From positions 1-64,000 of the forward strand of contig NZ_FMCH01000493.1 of assembly GCF_900091855.1 (NCBI RefSeq): a stretch of DNA of 64,000 nucleotides, given 5' to 3'. Source of the DNA: Streptomyces sp. DvalAA-14 (GTDB lineage Bacteria > Actinomycetota > Actinomycetes > Streptomycetales > Streptomycetaceae). The notes beneath the pieces were generated by a model, which searched no databases, was not told where the DNA came from, and saw nothing but the letters and a program-made list of their open reading frames with translations. Position 1 is the stretch's first letter, and each line of letters opens with the position of its first letter. Position numbers and translations under genes: made by a program. Below, one piece after another: positions 13,859-23,418 of the stretch.

Positions 13859-16087
13859 ATGGCAAGCGAGCAGTCGGGCAAGGCGGTCCAGCGGACCAGG
13901 TCGGTGGCCATGCCGGTGGCCGAGCAAGCCGGTTGGGACGCGGTGGACGTGCGGGCGGTGGACACCGCGCGGCTGCTGGCGGCCGACGCGGTGCAGAAGG
14001 TCGGCAACGGCCACCCCGGGACGGCGATGAGCCTGGCCCCGCTGGCCCACCTGCTGTTCCAGAACGTCATGCGGCACGACCCGAACGACGACCGGTGGCT
14101 GGGCCGGGACCGGTTCGTGCTGTCCTGCGGACACTCGAGCCTGACCCTCTACATCCAGCTCTGCCTGACCGGCTACGGCCTGGAGCTGTCGGATCTGGAG
14201 GCGTACCGGACCTGGGGTTCGGCCACCCCCGGACACCCCGAGCACCGGCACACCCGCGGCGTGGAGATCACCACCGGTCCGCTCGGCCAGGGCCTGGCCA
14301 GCGCGGTGGGCATGGCGATGGCGGCGCGCCGCGAACGCGGTCTGCTCGACCCCGACGCCGAACCGGGCACCAGCCCCTTCGACCACCACGTCTACGTCAT
14401 CGCCTCCGACGGCGACATGATGGAAGGCGTCACCAGCGAGGCCGCCTCACTGGCCGGGCACCAGGAGCTCGGCGATCTCACCGTCTTCTACGACTCCAAC
14501 CACATCTCGATCGAGGACGACACCGACGTCTCCTTCAGCGAGGACGTCCCGGCCCGCTTCGCCGCCTACGGCTGGCACGTGCAGACCGTCGACTGGACCG
14601 GCGCCGGAACCCGCAGCGGCGCCTACGTCGAAGACGTCGACGCGCTGCTGGCCGCGACCCGCAGGGCTCGCGAAGAGACCGGCCGCCCCTCCCTGATCAT
14701 GCTGCGCACCCTGATCGGCTGGCCGGCCCCCACCAAGCAGAACACCGGCAAGGCGCACGGTTCCGCGCTGGGCGAGGACGAGATCGTCGCCACCAAGACC
14801 CTGCTGGGCTTCGACCCCGACCAGCACTTCACCGTCGAGGACGAGGTGCTGGCCCGTACCCGCCAGGCCGCCGACCGAGGCCGCCGGGCCCACCGCGAGT
14901 GGGACGAGGCCTTCACGGCCTGGCGCACGGCCAACCCCGAACGCGCCGGGCTGCTGGACCGACTGCAGGCCCAGCAGCTGCCCGACGGCTGGGCCGACGC
15001 GCTGCCCGCCTTCCCCGCCGACCCCAAGGGCATGGCCACCCGGGCCGCATCCGGCGAGATCCTGTCCGCGCTGGCACCGGTGCTGCCGGAACTGTGGGGC
15101 GGCTCGGCCGACCTGGCCGGGAGCAACAACACCACGATGGCCGGGGAACCGTCCTTCCTACCGGCCGACCGCCAGACCAAGGACTGGAAGGGCGGCCCCT
15201 ACGGCCGCACCCTGCACTTCGGCATCCGCGAGCACGCCATGGGCGCGGTCCTGAGCGGCATCGCCCTGCAGAGCCTGACCCGCCCCTACGGCGGCACGTT
15301 CCTGACCTTCTCCGACTACATGCGCCCCGCCGTACGCCTGGCCGCACTGATGAAGCTGCCCGTCACCTACGTGTGGACCCACGACTCCATCGGCCTCGGC
15401 GAGGACGGCCCCACCCACCAGCCGGTGGAACACCTGGCGGCGCTGCGCGCCATCCCCGGGCTGGACGTGGTCCGCCCCGCCGACGCGAACGAGACCACCG
15501 CCTGCTGGCGCGCTGTCCTCGAACACACCGACCGTCCCACCGGACTGATCCTGACCCGGCAGAACCTGCCCGTACTGGACCGCGACAGCGGAGAGTACGC
15601 CGCCGCGCAAGGGGCGGCCCGGGGCGGATACGTCCTGGCCGACACGGGGGACGGCGCGGCACCGGACGTCATCCTGGTCGCGACCGGCTCCGAGGTGCAG
15701 ATCGCCCTGGACGCCCGCGCCCTGCTGGCAGCCGACGGCCTCACGGTGCGGGTGGTGTCGATGCCCTGCCGGGAGTGGTTCGGCGCCCAGCCCCCGGCCT
15801 ACCAGGACCAGGTCCTGCCGCCGGCCGTACGGGCCCGGGTCAGCGTCGAGGCCGCCGTCGGACAGGGCTGGCGCGAGGTCGTCGGTGACGCCGGACGGAT
15901 CGTCAGCCTGGAGCACTACGGCGCCTCCGCCGACTACCAGCGCCTGTACTCCGAGTTCGGCATCACCGCGGAAGCGGTCGCCGAAGCCGCCCGCGACAGC
16001 ATCCGCGACACCCAGCAGGCACCGCGCCCCGGCGGCCACCAGCAGACCTCCGCCCCCACCAGCGGCGGCACCGGCGACCGCGGGTGA
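13859..16087 (+). CDS. tkt: Transketolase, 742 aa
   Basis: AAGGAG precedes the ATG. Thiamine-diphosphate and metal motifs are in place: [20 protein letters not shown] (48-67), [16 protein letters not shown] (140-155), [15 protein letters not shown] (182-196) and [13 protein letters not shown]. The pyrimidine-binding domain shows [40 protein letters not shown] and [20 protein letters not shown]. It moves two-carbon units between sugar phosphates in the pentose phosphate pathway. N- and C-terminal tails are longer than in the housekeeping enzyme, and the gene sits with a transaldolase fusion instead of zwf or opcA, so a second, stress-linked copy is likely. Confidence 0.95.
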   Translation: MASEQSGKAVQRTRSVAMPVAEQAGWDAVDVRAVDTARLLAADAVQKVGNGHPGTAMSLAPLAHLLFQNVMRHDPNDDRWLGRDRFVLSCGHSSLTLYIQLCLTGYGLELSDLEAYRTWGSATPGHPEHRHTRGVEITTGPLGQGLASAVGMAMAARRERGLLDPDAEPGTSPFDHHVYVIASDGDMMEGVTSEAASLAGHQELGDLTVFYDSNHISIEDDTDVSFSEDVPARFAAYGWHVQTVDWTGAGTRSGAYVEDVDALLAATRRAREETGRPSLIMLRTLIGWPAPTKQNTGKAHGSALGEDEIVATKTLLGFDPDQHFTVEDEVLARTRQAADRGRRAHREWDEAFTAWRTANPERAGLLDRLQAQQLPDGWADALPAFPADPKGMATRAASGEILSALAPVLPELWGGSADLAGSNNTTMAGEPSFLPADRQTKDWKGGPYGRTLHFGIREHAMGAVLSGIALQSLTRPYGGTFLTFSDYMRPAVRLAALMKLPVTYVWTHDSIGLGEDGPTHQPVEHLAALRAIPGLDVVRPADANETTACWRAVLEHTDRPTGLILTRQNLPVLDRDSGEYAAAQGAARGGYVLADTGDGAAPDVILVATGSEVQIALDARALLAADGLTVRVVSMPCREWFGAQPPAYQDQVLPPAVRARVSVEAAVGQGWREVVGDAGRIVSLEHYGASADYQRLYSEFGITAEAVAEAARDSIRDTQQAPRPGGHQQTSAPTSGGTGDRG

Positions 16088-16208
16088 CCCCTCCCGCTGA
16101 CGCTGCCGCACAGGATCGTGACGGTGGTCGCATCAGCCGGCGCGGGCGAGCGGATATCGGCATAGGTGTTTCAGTCGGGGGCACACGGCTCGTTGGAGGT
16201 TGATAATC

Positions 16209-16379
16209 ATGGGACCGTTGCTCATCGTTCTTCTGCTCGCCCTGCTTCTTTTCGGCGGGGGCTTCGCGCTTCACCTTCTGTGGTGGATCGCCGTTATCGT
16301 GCTCGTCGTGTGGGTGCTGGGATTTGTCATGCGTGGCACCCACTCCAGCGGCAGCCGGAACCGGTGGTACCGCTGGTAG
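16209..16379 (+). CDS. Small hydrophobic stress-type membrane peptide, 56 aa
   Basis: GGAGG precedes the ATG by about 10 bases. The peptide starts [20 protein letters not shown]. It has two membrane helices (about residues 4-22 and 25-43) and a basic tail ending [15 protein letters not shown]. Such 50-60 residue hydrophobic proteins are widespread in actinobacteria, often near stress genes (lmo0937/DUF5670-like). A strong terminator follows directly. It lies between transketolase and transaldolase on the same strand. Confidence 0.8.
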   Translation: MGPLLIVLLLALLLFGGGFALHLLWWIAVIVLVVWVLGFVMRGTHSSGSRNRWYRW

Positions 16380-16753
16380 AGCCCGTACCAGCTCGTTCCG
16401 CGGGCGCCGCCCACCCTCCGAGGTGGGCGGCGCCCGCTGGCTTTCAGGGAAATACATCCCGTGGTCGGGTGAGCCGGGAAATCGCGGATAGGAGCAATGT
16501 GCTGGGGTGTCTTCCGGAAACACGCAGCGGATCCACCTCTCCGGGGACAGCCCGGCACTCAGGACGACTCAGGACGACTGTCCGACACCGCTTCACTGAA
16601 AAGGCAGGGATGTTCTCCGGCCGGGGCGGGACACCTTCCCCCTGTGCGACGAGCATCCGGCGGCCACCGCCGGCGACCGTTCTGCCGATCGGCAACCAGC
16701 GGCCCGGTGGAGCCGCTGAGCCCACGGGGGCCCACCTTCCCTGGAGGATCTTC
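16380..16753. other. 374-bp leader region before the transaldolase fusion
   Basis: The terminator at 16400-16437 opens this stretch. After it, an AT-richer part (GGGAAATACATCCC at about 16448) and a direct repeat of CTCAGGACGA at about 16557-16577 are seen. No coding frame is convincing. The GGAGG for the next gene is at 16743-16747. The promoter is not pinned down. Confidence 0.5.
16400..16437 (+). terminator. Strong hairpin terminator
   Basis: A perfect 16-bp stem (GCGGGCGCCGCCCACC and its complement) with a 6-base loop, 20 bases after the stop of the small hydrophobic peptide gene. There is no long T tract, as usual in Streptomyces. Confidence 0.85.
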
Positions 16754-18442
16754 ATGTCCGTTTCCAGCGCGTCCGATCCACTTGCCGAACTGTCCGCCGC
16801 CGGAGTCTCGGTATGGCTGGACGACTTGTCGCGGGAGCTGCTCGCCGGTGGTGAGCTGAAGCGGCTCATCGAGGAGAAGCACGTCGTCGGGGTGACGACG
16901 AATCCGACAATCTTCGCCTCGGCGCTGTCCAAGGGCGACCGCTACACCGAGCAGCTGCGGCAGTTGGGAGTGGAGGGCAAGAGCGTCGATGACGCTGTCT
17001 TCACCCTCACCACCGACGACGTCCGGGCCGGCTGCCAGGCGTTCGGCGCCGTGTACCGGCGGACCGGGGGGACCGACGGACGGGTCTCCATCGAGGTCGA
17101 TCCCCGGCTGGCCAAGGACGTCGACGCCACCGTCGCCCAGGCCCGCAAGCTCTGGGCGGCGGTGGACGAGCCGAATCTGTTCATCAAGATTCCGGCGACC
17201 CGCGAAGGACTGGCGGCGATCACGGCCGTGGTCGCGGAGGGCATCAGCGTCAACGTCACGCTGATCTTCTCCCTGGACCGCTACCGCGCCGTGATGGACG
17301 CCTACCTGACCGGCCTGGAACAGGCGCTGGCCGGCGGCCACGACCTGGCGGGCATCCACTCCGTCGCGTCGTTCTTCGTCTCCCGGGTCGACACCGAGGT
17401 CGACCGCCGCCTCGACGCCCTGGGTACCCCCGAGGCCCGGGCGCTCAAGGGCAAGGCCGCGATTGCCAACGCCCGGCTGGCCCACGAGGCGTACGAGCAG
17501 ATGGCCGTTGGGCCCCGCTGGCAGAACCTCGCCGCGGCCGGAGCCCGTCCGCAGCGCCCGTTGTGGGCATCGACCGGGGTCAAGGATCCGGCCTACCCCG
17601 ACACCCTGTACGTCAGCGAGCTCGTCATCGCCGGCACGGTGAACACGATGCCCGGCACCACGCTGGCCGCGTTCGCCGATCACGGAACCCTTCCCGTGCA
17701 CGCACCGGCGACTGACGACTCCATCTCGGCTTCGAGCCACTTCGAGGCGCTGGAGCGGGCCGGCGTCCGGTTCGCGGACGTCACCGACACCCTGGAACGC
17801 GAGGGCCTGGCCAAGTTCGAGGACAGCTGGTCCGAACTCGCCGCCACGGTGGACCGCGAAATGCACGCCACCGGCGACGAGCCGTCACCCGCCGACGCGT
17901 CGTCGGAGGACTCCGCGGACAGCGCTGATCTGCTGGCGATCTACCTCAATGATCATCTGTCCGGTTCCACCGCGGGCGTGGAACTCTTCCGCCGGGCCGC
18001 GCAGGCCCAGCGGGGCCACCAGGGCCAGCAGAGCCAGCAGACCCGGCGAGACGAAACGCTGGCAGATCTGGCGAGGCAGGTCGAGCAGGACCGCGACTCG
18101 CTGCTGCAGATCATGACCGATCTCGGTATCACCCCCGATCGCTCGAAGATCGCTCTCGGCTGGCTGGCCGAGAAAGCCGGCCGCCTCAAGCCCAACGGCC
18201 ACCTTTTCTCCCGCTCCCCTCTGAGCGATGTCCTGGAGCTGGAATCCATGCTTCTGGGCGTACGGGGCAAGGCCGCTTGCTGGCGCACGCTGCGCGCCCT
18301 CGCCGAGACCGACCAGCGTCTCTACACCGATCACCTGGACACCCTTGTGGAGCGCGCCGAGCACCAGTCGGCGTCCCTGGAGGAGATGCGGCTGACCGCT
18401 GCCGCTGCGGCATTCGGCGCCGGACGTCCCACCGGTCGCTGA
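16754..18442 (+). CDS. tal: Transaldolase fused to a ferritin-like helical domain, 562 aa
   Basis: GGAGG lies 6 bases before the ATG. Residues 1-372 are a complete actinobacterial transaldolase: [34 protein letters not shown], Schiff-base Lys145 in [13 protein letters not shown], and [20 protein letters not shown]. After an acidic linker (about 373-390) come 170 extra residues: [60 protein letters not shown] and [17 protein letters not shown]. That is a family normally found alone, resembling a ferritin-like four-helix protein. No frameshift is seen at the join. The enzyme swaps dihydroxyacetone units in the pentose phosphate pathway; the tail may sense or store metal or peroxide, or multimerise the enzyme. 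Confidence 0.9.
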   Translation: MSVSSASDPLAELSAAGVSVWLDDLSRELLAGGELKRLIEEKHVVGVTTNPTIFASALSKGDRYTEQLRQLGVEGKSVDDAVFTLTTDDVRAGCQAFGAVYRRTGGTDGRVSIEVDPRLAKDVDATVAQARKLWAAVDEPNLFIKIPATREGLAAITAVVAEGISVNVTLIFSLDRYRAVMDAYLTGLEQALAGGHDLAGIHSVASFFVSRVDTEVDRRLDALGTPEARALKGKAAIANARLAHEAYEQMAVGPRWQNLAAAGARPQRPLWASTGVKDPAYPDTLYVSELVIAGTVNTMPGTTLAAFADHGTLPVHAPATDDSISASSHFEALERAGVRFADVTDTLEREGLAKFEDSWSELAATVDREMHATGDEPSPADASSEDSADSADLLAIYLNDHLSGSTAGVELFRRAAQAQRGHQGQQSQQTRRDETLADLARQVEQDRDSLLQIMTDLGITPDRSKIALGWLAEKAGRLKPNGHLFSRSPLSDVLELESMLLGVRGKAACWRTLRALAETDQRLYTDHLDTLVERAEHQSASLEEMRLTAAAAAFGAGRPTGR

Positions 18443-19355
18443 TCCGGCAGCGCGCCTGACACCGTTTCGGCGATGCCAGGACGGGCCCGGCATGGAGGGG
18501 CCCAGCAGGGAGAGGCCCAGCATCGAGGGGCCCAGCATCGAGGGGCCCTGGCGCCGTATGGCAGCCAGGGCCCCGAAGGAACATCAACACCATCTGCCGG
18601 TTCTAGAACTGCGCCGGCCTTCTGTTTCCGCAGACCCGACCGAGATGACGTCGGGGGTGCGGGGATCGCGGTTGCTTGACCGGAGACCACCTCACAATCG
18701 ATGTCCTGCGGTACCCGGGCTCAAGACGTCCGCCCGGGCGATCCTGATGGCGCGGAGCCCTCCGTTCTTCCCTCTGCGGGCAATCACTTGCCCAACTGGT
18801 CACGCGCTACCGCGTACTGCCGGTGACGCGAACTACTGGTGGCCTGCGCCAGCGCCACTCTTCGGACAGTCGGCTCCGTCGCCCGTCCTGCATCTGCTCC
18901 GGCTCCGAATCCCGCTGCCGAACCTCCCGGTACGCGCGCCCGCCGCCGGCGCCTTTACCGAGGTACTGCTCGCGGCGGCCCCTGATCACTGCGGGCCACC
19001 CGGTCCGGCAGTCAGTCCCGTCGCCGTCCAGCAACTGCCCTGGCTTCGAAACTCCACCACCGCACCGCCTTGCACACTGCGACTGCGTGTCCTGCTGCCC
19101 GGCAGTTCGTCTCTGCCGGGCCCTGCTGTCTCTCTGGACTACGAGAGAAACCATACCCACGCCACCGCCCAATGTCTACTCCAGCGATCACAGATTTTGC
19201 GGAGTCCGAGGCAGAGATAACTTCCACCGAACACCATGGGGACGGGGTGCCCGATAGCGGTGGCCAGTCAGGTTTGACCGCAGGCGACAGGGCAGGCTGC
19301 TGCCAGTCGTGCCGGCGGGACCTCCTCCGGTGCGCCGTTTACTCCGGGGGTAGCG
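18443..19355. other. 913-bp stretch without a confident gene
   Basis: It begins with imperfect repeats of CCCAGCATCGAGGGG and a hairpin terminator (18542-18574). Further on, a TTGACC at about 18677 may belong to a promoter. Open frames exist on both strands (for example plus 18492-19220) but their amino-acid makeup is low quality (Pro, Arg and Ser rich). I cannot support any of them as genes. Confidence 0.5.
18542..18574 (+). terminator. Hairpin terminator after the transaldolase fusion
   Basis: Perfect 11-bp arms (GGGGCCCTGGC and its complement) with an 11-base loop, 100 bases after the stop. Confidence 0.8.
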
Positions 19356-19412
19356 ATGGACTACGTGACGCGGCCCACGGCCGCGGTGTGGGCCGCCGGG
19401 CGCACACCATGA
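19356..19412 (+). CDS. Possible 18-aa leader peptide coupled to the RsbT-like gene
   Basis: ATG GAC TAC GTG opens an 18-codon frame (MDYVTRPTAAVWAAGRTP). Its stop overlaps the start of the next gene as ATGA, and a GGGGG stretch precedes it. Overlap of this kind usually couples translation. It could be a real regulatory leader, the tail of a lost rsbS-like gene, or chance; no homologue is known to me. Confidence 0.35.
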   Translation: MDYVTRPTAAVWAAGRTP

Positions 19413-20584
19413 ACGCTCTGCTGCTCGAAAGCGAGGACGTGGCCTGGTTCCGCGACGACCTCACCGGCGCCCGACTGGCCGCCTCCCGGCTGGCCCGGCG
19501 GATCGGGCTGAGCGAACACCGGGCCGGTGAGATCGCGCTGGCGGTGTCCGAGGCCGCCTCCAATCTGGTCAAGCACGCCGTCGCGGGGGCGATCCTGCTG
19601 CGAGTGGTGCGGACCGCGCAGCACGGCGGGATCGAATTCCTCGCGCTGGACAGCGGCCCGGGCATGGCGGACGTGGCAGCTTCGATGCGTGACGGCCGTT
19701 CGACCGCCGGCACGCTGGGAATCGGCCTCGGCATGGTCGCGCGGCTCGCGGACACGTTCGACCTGCACTCTCTGCCCGGGCACGGAACGGTGATGCTGGC
19801 CCGGTTCTGGCCACGCGACGCGCGGCTCCGCCCGGCCGTCGGCGGTGAGCGGTCGGAGTCCGCGGTGGGAGGAGTGACCCGGCCCATCGGCGGAGCGCAG
19901 GAGTGCGGGGACGGCTGGGCGGCGCGCTGGGACGACGCCGGGACACCAGTGCCTGGGGATGCCTTGCGTGATGTGACGGCAGCCGCCCGTATCCGCGCTT
20001 CGGACCGGTCCACGCCGGGTTACGGCGGCGGCCCCGCGGCCGGCCCCGCGGCCGGCCGCGCGTCAGCGGCCCTCGGGGCGGGGCGAGCGGTGCTGGTGAT
20101 GCTCTGTGACGGTCTCGGCCACGGCCCGCTGGCAGAGATGGCCACCCAGGTCGCGATCCGCGCCTTCCACACCGGCGCCGGCGGACACCCCGAGGAGGTC
20201 GTGAACGAGATCCACCACGCCCTGGCAAGCACGCGGGGCGCCGCGGTGGCCGTGGCACGCATCGAACCCGACCAGGAGCGGGTGCTCTTCTGCGGGGTGG
20301 GCAACATCGCCGGCGCGGTCGTGACCTCCACGTCCAAGAGCAGCCTGCCGTCGCTGCCGGGGACCGCCGGCCACCTGATACGTACCCTGCGCACCTTCAC
20401 CCACCCGATGCCGACCGGCAGCGCGCTGGTCATGCATTCGGACGGCCTGACCGAACGGTGGAGCCCCGAGACCCTGCCCGGAGTCCTCCAGCACTCCCCG
20501 ACCGTGATCGCAGGTCACCTCCTGCGCATCGCCGGGAAGTACCACGACGACGCCTCGGTCGTCGTGGCCAAGGGACCGTGGTGA
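19409..20584 (+). CDS. RsbT/RsbX-like kinase-phosphatase fusion, 391 aa
   Basis: Residues 1-130 form a HATPase_c anti-sigma-type kinase domain (LSEHRAGEIALAVSEAASNL, then FLALDSGPGMADV and GTLGIGLGMVARLADTFDL). Residues about 165-391 are a short SpoIIE/RsbX phosphatase domain (CGDGWAARWDD, AVLVMLCDGLGHGPLAEMAT, LVMHSDGLTERWSPE, HDDASVVVAKG). In SigB-type pathways RsbT phosphorylates RsbS/RsbR and RsbX removes the phosphate; here both activities share one chain, a pattern known in Streptomyces. The ATG overlaps an upstream frame's stop. It is convergent with the sigma factor gene and likely part of its control. Confidence 0.85.
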   Translation: MNALLLESEDVAWFRDDLTGARLAASRLARRIGLSEHRAGEIALAVSEAASNLVKHAVAGAILLRVVRTAQHGGIEFLALDSGPGMADVAASMRDGRSTAGTLGIGLGMVARLADTFDLHSLPGHGTVMLARFWPRDARLRPAVGGERSESAVGGVTRPIGGAQECGDGWAARWDDAGTPVPGDALRDVTAAARIRASDRSTPGYGGGPAAGPAAGRASAALGAGRAVLVMLCDGLGHGPLAEMATQVAIRAFHTGAGGHPEEVVNEIHHALASTRGAAVAVARIEPDQERVLFCGVGNIAGAVVTSTSKSSLPSLPGTAGHLIRTLRTFTHPMPTGSALVMHSDGLTERWSPETLPGVLQHSPTVIAGHLLRIAGKYHDDASVVVAKGPW

Positions 20585-20601
20585 GCGGGCGAAGCGAGCC
20601 G

Positions 20602-20628
20602 GTCGCCGGACCGCGCCGGTCCGGCGAC
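20602..20628. terminator. Bidirectional hairpin terminator
   Basis: Perfect 11-bp arms (GTCGCCGGACC and its complement) with loop GCGCC, between the convergent RsbT-like and sigma factor genes. Confidence 0.8.
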
Positions 20629-20647
20629 AAGGGCGACGGCGTCCCGC

Positions 20648-21517
20648 TCAGTGTTCGGTGAGCATTCCGGTGCGGAGCTTGGCGAGCAGGCGGGTCAGCA
20701 GCCGGGAGACGTGCATCTGCGAGTAGCCGAGTCGGGCGCCGATGTCGGCCTGGGTCATCTCCTGGCCGAAGCGCATCTGCAGGAGCAGCCGCTCCTGATC
20801 GTTCAGTTCCGCCAACAGCGGCGCGAGGGCGTGGAAGTCCTCGATGAGTTCCATGGCGGGATCGCTGGCGCCGATGATGTCGGCGTAGGAGCGCCCGTCG
20901 TCTTCCTCGGTGTCGCCGAGGGGCAGGTCGATGGAGCCGGCGGTGTAGCCGTTGGCGGCGATGAGGCCCTCGATGACCTCTTCCTCGCTGATCTCCAGGT
21001 ACGCGGCGAGTTCCGCGACGGTGGGCGGGGTGTCCAGGACCGCCGTGAGGTGGTCGCTGGCCTTGGCGAGTTCCACCCGCAGCTCCTGCAGCCGCCGGGG
21101 GACGTGTACGGCCCACGAGGTGTCCCGGAAGAACCGCTTCATCTCGCCGACGATGTACGGGATGGCGAAGGTGGTGAACTCGACCTCGCGGCTCAGCTCG
21201 AACCGGTCGATGGCCTTGATCAGACCGACGGTGCCGACCTGGAGGATGTCCTCCATCTCCTCCGGGCCGCGGCTGCGAAAGCGGCGGGCGGCGAAGCGGA
21301 CCAGGGACATGTTCATCTCGATCAGGGTGCCGCGCGCATAGGAGTACTCCCGCGTGCCCTCCTCCAGGCTCTGCAGCCGGTCGAAGAACAGCTTCGACAG
21401 TGCCCGCGCGTCGCTGGGCGCGACCTTGCCCGCGTCCTCGATCCAGGGCAGATCCGCCGTCTCTGCCCGGGCGGGCGCGAGGGACGCTGCTGCGGACTGC
21501 TCAGTGGACATCGTCAC
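20648..21517 (-). CDS. SigB/SigF/SigG-family RNA polymerase sigma factor, 289 aa
   Basis: Region 2 is VRFAARRFRSRGPEEMEDIL, QVGTVGLIKAIDRFELSREV and EFTTFAIPYIVGEMKRFFRD (about 70-135). Region 3 follows (VPRRLQELRVELAKASDHL), and region 4 ends with LLLQMRFGQEMTQADIGARL and GYSQMHVSRLLTRLLAKL, a helix-turn-helix for the -35 box. Normal length for the Streptomyces SigB group, which drives osmotic, oxidative and developmental responses. A GTG start is chosen because GAGGAG lies 5 bases upstream. A SigB-type promoter precedes it, suggesting autoregulation. Its anti-sigma factor is not in the window. Confidence 0.95.
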   Translation of the reverse strand: MTMSTEQSAAASLAPARAETADLPWIEDAGKVAPSDARALSKLFFDRLQSLEEGTREYSYARGTLIEMNMSLVRFAARRFRSRGPEEMEDILQVGTVGLIKAIDRFELSREVEFTTFAIPYIVGEMKRFFRDTSWAVHVPRRLQELRVELAKASDHLTAVLDTPPTVAELAAYLEISEEEVIEGLIAANGYTAGSIDLPLGDTEEDDGRSYADIIGASDPAMELIEDFHALAPLLAELNDQERLLLQMRFGQEMTQADIGARLGYSQMHVSRLLTRLLAKLRTGMLTEH

Positions 21518-21576
21518 GTCAACTCCTCGATGCGTAGGATCTGCCGGACCCAGTACTGCCCCCCATCGCGGAGGCC

Positions 21577-21601
21577 ATACCTCCGGTTATCAAAGAGGAA
21601 C
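21577..21601 (-). promoter_or_regulatory. Putative SigB-type promoter of the sigma factor gene
   Basis: On the minus strand GTTCC and AGGTAT are separated by 14 bases, close to the SigB-group pattern (GTTT, 14-16 bases, GGGTAT). It lies about 60 bases before the start codon, so the sigma factor may transcribe its own gene. Confidence 0.45.
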
Positions 21602-21756
21602 GAATCCGCACCGCCGGCGGCGGGGTGTAAGGGCGCCGACATCACGCCGGCTGCCGCACAGCCCGTGCAAATCAGCAACCCGCCCCACGTACCGGCCCCC
21701 GGCTCCTTCCGGATCCCGCGCGGCGCGCGCTCACGTCTGCCGTGGCTGCGCCGGCG

Positions 21757-23067
21757 TCAGCGGGCGTACCGGACACCGGAGCGGGCGTGCGAGGCACCGG
21801 TGAGGTCGGCGCCGGTGGCGGCATCCCGCCTGGCACGGTCCACACCGTGCCAGTCCAGGCACATGACCGTCGCGTCGTCCCTCAGGTGACCCCGGTTGAC
21901 GTCGACGATCGCCGCAATGAGCGTGCGGGCGGCCTCGCGGGGGTGTTGCGCTCGGGTGCGGACGATCAGTTCCTGCAGGTCAAGGCTGCTCGCGCTGCGC
22001 TCCAGCATGCCGTCCGTGAGCATCACCAGCCGATCACCCGGCTTCAGGTCCAACGACTGGACCCGGTAGGCGTGCGGGGCCTGGACGCCGAACGGAAGGT
22101 CGATCTCCGGAACGAGCTCCTCAACCGCCCCGTCCCGCATCCGCAGCGGCCAGGGGTGTCCGGCGTTGATGAACTCGGTCCCGCCGTCGAGCAAGCTGAT
22201 ACGGAGCAGCTGGCCGGTGACGTAACCCCGGCGGCCGTGTTCCCGCACCGCTTGGTCTGCCTGGCGGGCCTGCTCTTCGAGGCCGACTCCGGCCCGTCTC
22301 GCCCGGCGCACGGCCCCCACGACGATGGTGGCCAGCAGTGCGGCCGCGACGTCGTGGCCCATGGCATCGGTGACGGAGAGTTGCACCGTGTCCCGGTCGA
22401 TGACGTAGTCGAAGGTGTCACCCCCGACATGGTCGGCGGGCTCGAGTACCCCCGCAACGCTGAACTGCGCCGCTTCGCACGCCAGCGACGCCGGGAGCAG
22501 CCGGTGCTGGATCTCCGCGGCCAGGCTCAGCGGGTTGGTGCGGCGGGCCCACTGGTACACGTCGGTGAAGGACCGGTTCGCGATGACGATGTATGCCAGC
22601 GCGTGCGCGGTCTCGCCGATCTCGCGCATGATCTCCGCGTCCGGCGCCTTGGGCAGGAAGAGTTCGAGGAGCCCGAGGGTATCCCCGCGGTTGGTCACCG
22701 GGGCGACGATCCGCACCAGCGTTCCCCCGCCGTTGTCCTCCACCAGCGGCTGCTGGGTCCGGATCGCATCGTCGTACAAGGTGCCCCGCAGGAAGATGCG
22801 CCGAGCCGGTTCACCTGTCTCGACGCTTCCCGCGGCCCCCAGCCGTACGACCGAACTACCGGTGAAGTCGATGATCAGAAACGACACCGACGCCGCCCCG
22901 AGGTGCTCCTTGAGAATGTCGGCGACCACGTCGAGCGACTCCACCGGAGCCGCGGCCTCCGCTGCCGCCAGCATTCCCGCCAAGATCCCCGAGTCCGCTC
23001 GACGACTCCCACCCTCGGGAGGACAAAAGGCCCGCCCGCCGTCTCCGTCCGGCTCCCTTGAGACCAC
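21757..23067 (-). CDS. GAF-SpoIIE PP2C-type phosphatase, 436 aa
   Basis: GTG start with GAGGAG 6 bases upstream. A GAF-like sensor spans about 40-170 (VADILKEHLGAASVSFLIID, then GGGTLVRIVAPVTNRGDTLG). The SpoIIE phosphatase spans about 190-415, with metal motifs GGDTFDYVIDRDTVQLSVTD and AMGHDVAAALLATIVVG, then INAGHPWPLRMRDG, RLVMLTDGMLERSASS and LRDDATVMCLDWHG. It lacks a kinase domain and transmembrane segments. It probably dephosphorylates an anti-anti-sigma factor in the pathway of the adjacent sigma factor, which it follows on the same strand with a 239-base gap. Confidence 0.9.
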   Translation of the reverse strand: MVSREPDGDGGRAFCPPEGGSRRADSGILAGMLAAAEAAAPVESLDVVADILKEHLGAASVSFLIIDFTGSSVVRLGAAGSVETGEPARRIFLRGTLYDDAIRTQQPLVEDNGGGTLVRIVAPVTNRGDTLGLLELFLPKAPDAEIMREIGETAHALAYIVIANRSFTDVYQWARRTNPLSLAAEIQHRLLPASLACEAAQFSVAGVLEPADHVGGDTFDYVIDRDTVQLSVTDAMGHDVAAALLATIVVGAVRRARRAGVGLEEQARQADQAVREHGRRGYVTGQLLRISLLDGGTEFINAGHPWPLRMRDGAVEELVPEIDLPFGVQAPHAYRVQSLDLKPGDRLVMLTDGMLERSASSLDLQELIVRTRAQHPREAARTLIAAIVDVNRGHLRDDATVMCLDWHGVDRARRDAATGADLTGASHARSGVRYAR

Positions 23068-23418
23068 GGCGACTCCTCACTGCTCGATGACGCTCAGGGC
23101 TCCGTCCCGGCTACGCGGGAGTCCCGCGCCGAACCGGCCCTGAACCGGTCATGCATCACGCGACCCTCGCCTGCGCCCGGCCCCGCAGGCAACCGGCCCA
23201 CCCCCCTCTTGGAGCATGTGCGGCCAGGGCCTGCCTACCCGTGTGCCCCGCACCTGGAACAACAGTCATGGAGCCGCCGGGACGACGCCCCGGGCAGCGC
23301 TCGGTGAAGGCCGGCCGCACTCGACCTCCGGCCCGCGTCCGTACAACACCTGTTCCGCGTAGCTCCCGCGCCTAGAATGGCTGCGGCACAGCGCGGTTCG
23401 GGCGACGTGGGGGCTGGC
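23068..23418. other. 351-bp divergent intergenic region
   Basis: It separates the minus-strand phosphatase from the plus-strand WXG100-like operon. A TAGAAT -10 element lies at 23373-23378. The remainder is GC-rich with no reading frame worth keeping. Confidence 0.5.
23351..23378 (+). promoter_or_regulatory. Putative promoter of the WXG100-toxin operon
   Basis: TAGAAT at 23373-23378 is a good -10 box; TGTTCC 16 bases before is a weak -35. The predicted transcript starts about 35 bases before the GTG at 23419. Confidence 0.4.

Noticed and set aside
13768..15888. Open plus-strand frame of about 700 codons overlapping the transketolase gene
   Set aside because: Almost only Arg, Pro, Gly and Ala in low-complexity order; it is the shifted frame of transketolase, which has all its motifs in the other frame.
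18492..19220. Plus-strand frame between the transaldolase and RsbT-like genes
   Set aside because: Pro/Ser/Leu-rich low-quality translation, no ribosome-binding site, and it begins inside terminator repeats.
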